From Roridomyces roridus (lineage: Eukaryota > Basidiomycota > Agaricomycetes > Agaricales > Mycenaceae), in NCBI GenBank assembly GCA_029378245.1, contig JARKIF010000019.1, positions 682,001 to 746,000 on the forward strand: DNA of 64,000 nt. The letters are read 5' to 3'. The notes below the pieces were generated by a model, which saw only the letters and a program-made list of their open reading frames with translations, was not told the DNA's origin and made no database searches. A program made the translations under genes and the position numbers. Positions 58,244-64,000 of the stretch are shown one piece after another; the first letter of the stretch is position 1, and each line of letters opens with the position of its first letter.

Positions 58244-60324
58244 TGGCGGTCCGACTGCACATTTAATCATCCCCCCCTTTTTATTGATTTCCCCCCTTTT
58301 ATAAAGGAAATTTCCATGTTCCCCACCTTTTTAGAGCATTTTGAGTCTGAAAAAAAGTGGGGGGAAAAGTCGAACTTTCCCCCCCTTTTATTGAACCAAA
58401 ATTGAACATGCCACACTTTCGTATGGCGGTCCGATTGCACATTTAATAATCCCCCCCTTTTATTGAGCTCCCCCCCTTTTATAATGAAATTTGCATGTTT
58501 CCCACTCTTTCAGAGGATTTTGAGTCTGAAAAAAAGTGGGGGGAACAGTCGAACTTTCCCCCCCTTTTATTGAGCCAAAATCGAACATCCCACACTTTCA
58601 TCACTTGGCCTGCCCTTGCTTCTTTGATCGCCTGCCCTTGCTCCCACACTTTTATCCGACTTCGAAATTTCCCCCCACTTGTATTGGACCTCGACAAATC
58701 CCCCAACTTTTGTTCAACCTCGACACTTTCCCTACTTTCTCTTGAACTCCAACAAATCCGAAAATTTTATTCAATTTCACCGCAACGTCGACACTTGCCA
58801 ATTGAATTCCTATTCATAATTTTACCAGGAGTAGCAAAGAACAGACAAGAGATAATATACTACACTGACCCCATAGCTCTAAACATGGCACATCATAACT
58901 ATGAAGGGGGGAAAAGGGCACCGTCTACAAGGGTACGGCGCAGCAAAGGAGAAATGGCCGCGCCGGACACCGCCGCTGCCTCCACCGCCGTGACCACGAG
59001 CAGCGAAGCAATGTTGGGGCAGCGCGCCAGCGAGCATCACACAGTACATATGTACGCTCCGACTCGTAGCAACAAGGTCGAGCCCGTGAAGGGCAAGTGT
59101 GGGGCAGGGAGGGGTCGACGGGGCGCAAATTTACACGTGTACGGCGCGTGAGAGGGCAGGAGGGCGGCGGGGTGTGATAACCGAGGCAAAAGGCCGGACG
59201 ATAGCTGTAGCGCCGGAGACTTGCGTTGTATCGAAGCCGGGTAAGCGGAGTGAGATCCTCCATGCTGACCATCATCCCGCCCTGTTCTGTAGTGGAAGTT
59301 GGGCAGGACAGGAGAGGGGATGGGGATGGGGTAAAGAAGCAATGGAATGAAATGTGGTAGAGCAGGACTGGGGAACTTCCGGAGCGCACTGGGTTGAATG
59401 ACGTAGTGTCACCGGCGTGGGCCAGGATGGGCAGAGAGCTGCATGATCGGGCAAGGCAGAGTAGGTAGAGATTCTGTCCAGCTGTGACGCTGTCAGCAAG
59501 TACGCAGGAAATCAGGCGGATACATACGCACCCAGCACACAACATAGCACTAGAGTGACAATTGAGCTGCCATGAGCGAGACGGCGAGAGGAGGGGCGAA
59601 GGAGGCCAGGATGTGGTCGTCGTCCAAATGCCAGCGAAGCAATTATGATTCGATCCCGATCACGGGATACACCAAAGCACGCTCGTCGCTCGCGGCTGGT
59701 CATTTCTGAACTCCTCATCGCAGACAACTCGCAGACGTTGGAAATTGAAACGAGTGTAGTCCATCCAATTTTTGTTTTCCGTTGTAAAAGTACCAAATGA
59801 AATGTTTCGGGGAAGTGTTGAGGTCGAATAAAAGTCGGGGAGGTGTCGAGGTTGAATGAAAGTCGGGGAAGTGCCGAGGTCCAATAAAAGTGGGGGGAAA
59901 TGTCGAAGTCAGATAAAAGTGTGGGAGCAAGGGCAGGCGATCAAAGAAGCAAGGGCAGGCCAAGTGATGAAAGTGTGGGATGTTCGATTTTGGCTCAATA
60001 AAAGGGGGGGAAAGTTCGACTGTTCCCCCCACTTTTTTTCAGACTCAAAATCCTCTGAAAGAGTGGGAAACATGCAAATTTCATTATAAAAGGGGGGGAG
60101 CTCAATAAAAGGGGGGGATTATTAAATGTGCAATCGGACCGCCATACGAAAGTGTGGCATGTTCAATTTTGGTTCAATAAAAGGGGGGGAAAGTTCGACT
60201 TTTCCCCCCACTTTTTTTCAGACTCAAAATGCTCTAAAAAGGTGGGGAACATGGAAATTTCCTTTATAAAAGGGGGGAAATCAATAAAAAGGGGGGGATG
60301 ATTAAATGTGCAGTCGGACCGCCA
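58244..60324. mobile_element. TA-flanked element II with nested inner element
   Basis: Same end sequence as element I (TGGCGGTCCGACTGCACATT) and flanked by TA. The outer arms (58244-58421 and 60147-60324, 178 bp each) are exact or nearly exact inverses. An inner element (58424-60144) with TGGCGGTCCGATTGCACATT ends, also TA-flanked, sits between them. If the inner part is removed, the outer parts form one palindrome of about 360 bp centred on CGTACG. No transposase is recognised. Confidence 0.8.
58424..60144. mobile_element. Inner 1.7-kb TA-flanked element nested in element II
   Basis: Ends TGGCGGTCCGATTGCACATT and its inverse, both preceded or followed by TA. It differs from the outer element at several bases in the tip (GATTG versus GACTG), so it is a distinct family variant. 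The core includes an AGGGCGGGATGATGG stretch (minus strand) resembling the core of element I. Confidence 0.75.
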
Positions 60325-61116
60325 TAGGTCATAGATGGTGTATTGGAACAACGTAGGGCATGTTTTAGCTACAACCGAGACGATATTCGGGAGGTAGGGA
60401 AAACCGGGTTTTGATGGGTCCGACGGCGAGCTCCCATCCAGCCCGGAAAGAGATGGGGAGAGCGGGGTAAGCTCATGGATGCAAGTTCAATATTGTTGGA
60501 ACGCACCTGGTTCACTAGCTCCACCACCGAGGTCCTCTATTCCTCACAAAAAGTTCCAAATGGCGCCATAGCGAAAATCGGGGGTTTGCGGAAGATTACG
60601 GCGATGACAAGATACGAAGACAGTTGAGAGGGAGCGACAGCAGCCAAATCTAAGCTTGACATGTGCCGAGTGGGTGTGCAAAGACCTGAGAGCAAAGGAC
60701 CAGCACGTCATCCGATGCAAGGGTGGCAAGCGGGCGCCCATGTCGACACGTAAGCTCTGATTCACTGCGTCTGGCGACATGGAGCGGGCGAATCGGGGGG
60801 TAGGAAGAGTGTTGGTGGGTAGCCAGGGGTCCTCCGAGAAGAATGAGTCCCGCAGGTCGTGAGACGGTGCCGTGGTCGTGGAGAAAGAGGCTGATGAGTG
60901 AGACCAAATTAAGAAATCACGTTTTTTGTTCGCACGCGCCTCCGTCTGACAGCCACAGCCTCACGTCAACTTCACCAATCTTCACCAAAATCGGTGTCCG
61001 AGGACGTCTGCATATGTCCTTCATTATACCGACAACATTTGGGAGGTAGCTCAACTCGACACAGTTATAATTGCCTAGTGGCCCACTAGGCAGTCGCTGA
61101 TAATAGTGTGATTCGA
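60325..61116. other. No recognisable gene
   Basis: Short frames only. I see no repeat. Confidence 0.35.
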
Positions 61117-61926
61117 TCTTCTTGCTTTTGGTGATTAGATCATTCCAGGTTCACAAAAGGTGCTGGTTCTTTGCAATGTAGGTCTGTTTGAAGCTTAGGT
61201 TGCATCAATGTGTATGCCAGCCCTCAGGAAAATTAGGAAAATTTGTGGCATTCAAAATGAGTGGAACTCTGTGATGTATACTGGTGCCGATCAAAATATG
61301 TATCCTTATATCCATGGACGACACAGTTGAATTCCTGGACAGGAATTTGGCTCCACTGCTGCTGTAGACTTCTGCTGGACCACCTGGACTGTTGCGGGTG
61401 AAGCTGCTCTGTGGGCCAAGCACACAATCTGACTACCAAGTGACTGGTTCCTAAACATGTGGGTGAGAGTTCCCTTGCATTGTCATTTCTTGACAAGGCT
61501 ACAGGCTTTGGTGAGCTCTGGCTGCAATTTTTACAGTGCTACGTCTACTGGTGGCAGAAAGTGTGCAGCTTTTTGTGCACTGTGATCTGAGTTGATCAGT
61601 GATCACTAAACATCATCACATCTGTCATGTCACGCCAACTTGAAGTTGGCGCACAGCCACACCCCCCAACTTGTCTCTTTCCACTGTTCTTGCCTTTCAG
61701 TCAGATCCAGCAAGCTCAAACCCCTGGAAGTTCTCGTATATGCCATGCTTGCAGCGGCCCCTCCCCCAAGTTTTGACAGCTGACATCAGCTTATTTTTCT
61801 TTTCGCTCTGGAGCTTCCCATTTTGCACCAAACCTTCTGGCCCCTGGGAATTTACAGGTACACTCCGGGTGATTGAACTTGAATTCCACTCTGCAGGAAT
61901 GAGCTCCCATATCCAGTGGTGCATAT
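61117..61926. repeat. Large tandem repeat, unit 1 (~810 bp)
   Basis: Begins CTTCTTGCTTTTGGTGATTA and ends GAGCTCCCATATCCAGTGG. Blocks such as CTCTGTGATGTATACTGGTG and GTAGACTTCTGCT occur in the same order in unit 2. No coding frame runs through it. Confidence 0.75.
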
Positions 61927-61933
61927 GATATTG

Positions 61934-62660
61934 TTCATTTTCTTGCTTTTGGTGATCAGCTCATTCCAGGTTCACCAAAGGTGCTGGGTCTTTCCAATGT
62001 AGGTCCATTTGAAGTTTAGAATGTATGAATATATATGGCAGCTTCCAGAAAAATTGGAAAATTTTGTGGCATTCGAAATGGGTTGAACTCTGTGATGTAT
62101 ACTGGTGTCCCTCAAAATCTGTATTCTCATAGCCACAGACAACATAGGCGGATTCCTGGCCAGGAAATTGGATCCACTGCTACTGCTGTAGACTTCTGCT
62201 AGACAACCCGGACTGTTGTGGGTAAAACTCCTCTGTTGGCCTAGCATCTGACTACTTATTCCAGTATTGTTTTGTAAATATCTGGGTGATTTATCCCTTG
62301 CATTCTCATTTCTGGACAAGGATACACACTTTCATGAGCTCTGGCTGCTATTTTTACAGTGCTACGTCTACTGGTGGCAGAAAGTCTAGATCTGAAGCAT
62401 TTGTGCACTGTGATCTGACTTGATCGAAGCTTGATCAGTAATCATTAACCATCATCACATCTGTCGCATCACGCCAACTTGAAGTTGGTGCACAGCCACA
62501 CAGCTAACTTTCTTTTTCCACTGTTCTTGCCTTAGTCAGATCCGGCCCGGGCAACTTCAAGCAAGTTCAAATCTTGGAAGTTCTCGTATCTGCCGTGCTT
62601 GCAACGGCCCCTCTCCCCAAGTATTTACACTGCAGCGAAACAAAAGTCTTGGGCCATTAC
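61934..62660. repeat. Large tandem repeat, unit 2 (~730 bp)
   Basis: Starts CATTTTCTTGCTTTTGGTGA and follows unit 1 with the same block order at about 80% similarity by eye. It is cut short before the GAGCTCCCATATCCA end seen in unit 1. Confidence 0.7.
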
Positions 62661-62699
62661 TGCTGCAATTTGAGTTGATATTCTGGATGGCCCTCCGAG

Positions 62700-62904
62700 T
62701 GTCATTCAATGTGAGTTTGAATATCATCGTTTTTTTTTGGCATATGCGAGCGGCTGTCCGATTTACCATTTTTGGACCATTTTCACAAGCTGGGGCTTGC
62801 TCCATCGTGTTCGCAGACCCAAAAAATGGGGGTAAGGGATATTTCTGATGCCATCACTTATCGAATTCCACGCTGTTTGTTTCACTGAGTGGTTAATGAC
62901 TGTA
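62700..62904 (-). repeat. Transposon end family T1, copy 3 (inverted)
   Basis: The complement begins TACAGTCATTAACCACTCAG, then GAAACAAACAGCGTGGAATT and GTGATGGCATCAGAAA, aligning with 48217-48430. Confidence 0.65.
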
Positions 62905-63158
62905 ATCGGTCTTTTGATTTTTGACGATCAATTTCCCGGTTCCAGTTTTTTTTGATGTGCAAACAAAACGTAAATGTCACGTGATATAAGGTGCACTGTC
63001 CTTGTTCAATTCCGGGCTCTGTATTTGTTTTTTCCTTTATTTTTTGTCTTCCCACTGATGTGTGCTTGTAGACGTGATGGTTAGGGGCATTCAATTTGTA
63101 TTCAAATTTCAATCTCTGCTTTTGCTTCACTAGCCGGAACTCGTGCTACACTATGATT

Positions 63159-63460
63159 CTAAATGAGTATCTGACAATTTGAATCTTCAACCCTTGTCGC
63201 CGTCGCTTGACCAACAAATATGGGTTTTTTGGTCCTGGCAACGTCCTGGTGGCAGACTAAGCGATGATGCAATAATGTCCCGAGATTTAGCAACTCTACT
63301 GGTCCTTGTGGATTGCCTTTCAGGATCAGAGCAAGTGAAGACTCGGACTCATATGTTGTTATTGCTTGTTCCAGATCATTCAGACTGTCCAATTGAAGAG
63401 ACCGTTTTTTGCAAGCCGGTCCCAAGGGTAAGTAGTCATGCATCCAGGTTTGCCCCAATG
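63159..63460 (-). pseudogene. TPR-CHAT remnant (one repeat)
   Basis: The minus-strand frame has LDSLNDLEQAITTYE, then KGNPQGPVELLNLGTLLHHR, the pattern of one TPR unit of the CHAT family (x-LEDL-x-x-AI ... G-x-P ... NLG-x-x-L). No further repeats follow, and the upstream part of the frame is hydrophobic and unrelated. It is a decayed fragment unrelated in position to the gene at 52 kb. Confidence 0.4.
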
Positions 63461-63644
63461 ATGTTGTGGAGCCAGAGACACAGCAGTACGGTGAAACGTC
63501 TGTAACTGCGCACCAGTGAAGTGTGAATGTGGAGCAGCAATGGCTGAGTCTGCGGAGTGCTACCCAAAAGGCAACAAACCCACAAAACCCCAACACCATA
63601 ACACCAACTACCAAAACATCCAACACCCCAGCCAGGGCCAGTCA

Positions 63645-63960
63645 ACTTCGACTACGGTTGAGTTCGGGGTCACCCTAAAGTATATAGGTAAGATTGAACG
63701 TCCCGCTCGACTTCAAGCACACTCCGCGGAGCATACAGCTCACTTGATATCAACGGTTTGGTCTTTTGTTCAGCTTCTCGAACAAGTCCTCGGACCGACT
63801 AGATCTCTTTCAAGAGGCCTACTGCAAGGCTTTATACTCGAATACGACACAAGGGTTTGCAATGCAGCAATAGTCTTTTATTGTAGATTGAAAACACAAG
63901 TTCTCGAACCAGTTCGAGAAGTCGATGACCCGAGCCTAGGGAGCGGCACGAGTATCGAGT
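63645..63960 (-). mobile_element. LTR-type fragment, related to 32.3-32.55 kb
   Basis: The complement ends GACCCCGAACTCAACCGT, as at 32.55 kb, with CCGCGGAGTGTGCTTG and CAATAAAAGAC poly(A)-type features upstream. It lies near the window edge, so its body may continue beyond. A patch with ACTCGCGAGT palindromes closes the window at 63960-64000. Confidence 0.45.
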
Positions 63961-64000
63961 GCTGCGAATACTCGCGGCATTTCACTCGCGAGTACGAGTA

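Noticed and set aside
1..64000. CRISPR array, operons or ribosome binding sites
   Set aside because: The introns and gene families are those of a eukaryote; no spaced identical repeats of CRISPR type were seen.

Overview
The window is nuclear DNA of a mushroom-forming basidiomycete (Agaricomycete, probably Agaricales and Mycena-like). The evidence is many GT-AG introns of about 45-65 bases, a Clp1 (clampless1)-like domain, TEA-domain proteins, an NRPS-like reductase of the basidiomycete type, a DUF6532-like gene, a MYND-finger gene and a TPR-CHAT gene. The genus is an inference from remembered gene families; no rRNA or marker gene is present to prove it.

Layout. 1-4.3 kb: a 2-kb TA-flanked transposon with long C-rich inverted ends. 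4.4-9.7 kb, minus strand: gene A (shared N-terminal module, TEA domain, Clp1-like C-terminus) and, upstream of it, a mitochondrial branched-chain 2-oxoacid dehydrogenase E2. 9.7-18 kb: repeat-rich DNA with duplicated tRNA-Trp-like copies, a solo copia LTR, a 125-bp repeat family and a hAT-like MITE. 18-27 kb, plus strand: a small hypothetical gene, gene B (module plus TEA, broken by a MITE), gene C (module plus a membrane tail) and a DUF6532-like gene. 27-34 kb: gene-poor, with a 4.1-kb element bounded by Tc1-type ends. 34-36.3 kb, minus: a decayed NRPS-like reductase. 37-43.2 kb, plus: an active-looking metacaspase followed by gene D (module fused to a catalytically dead metacaspase). 43.7-48 kb: an HTH_psq-like gene and a MYND-finger gene with a MITE just upstream. 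52-55.4 kb: a TPR-CHAT gene with two frame breaks. 55-64 kb: MITEs, fold-back elements, tandem repeats, a TPR-CHAT remnant and an LTR fragment.

The main result is a four-member modular family (genes A, B, C and D). All four share a roughly 400-residue N-terminal module beginning M-S-D-(S)-x-x-Y-x-R-L-L, with the same intron positions and phases. After a conserved splice junction the C-terminus changes: TEA plus Clp1-like (A), TEA plus its own tail (B), a hydrophobic/membrane tail (C) or a caspase-fold domain that has lost its catalytic His and Cys (D). One conserved module wired to different outputs (DNA binding, membrane, caspase-like), next to an intact metacaspase and a TPR-CHAT protein, looks like a domain-swapping signalling or self/non-self system. 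The function is inference; the module itself has no domain name that I recognise.
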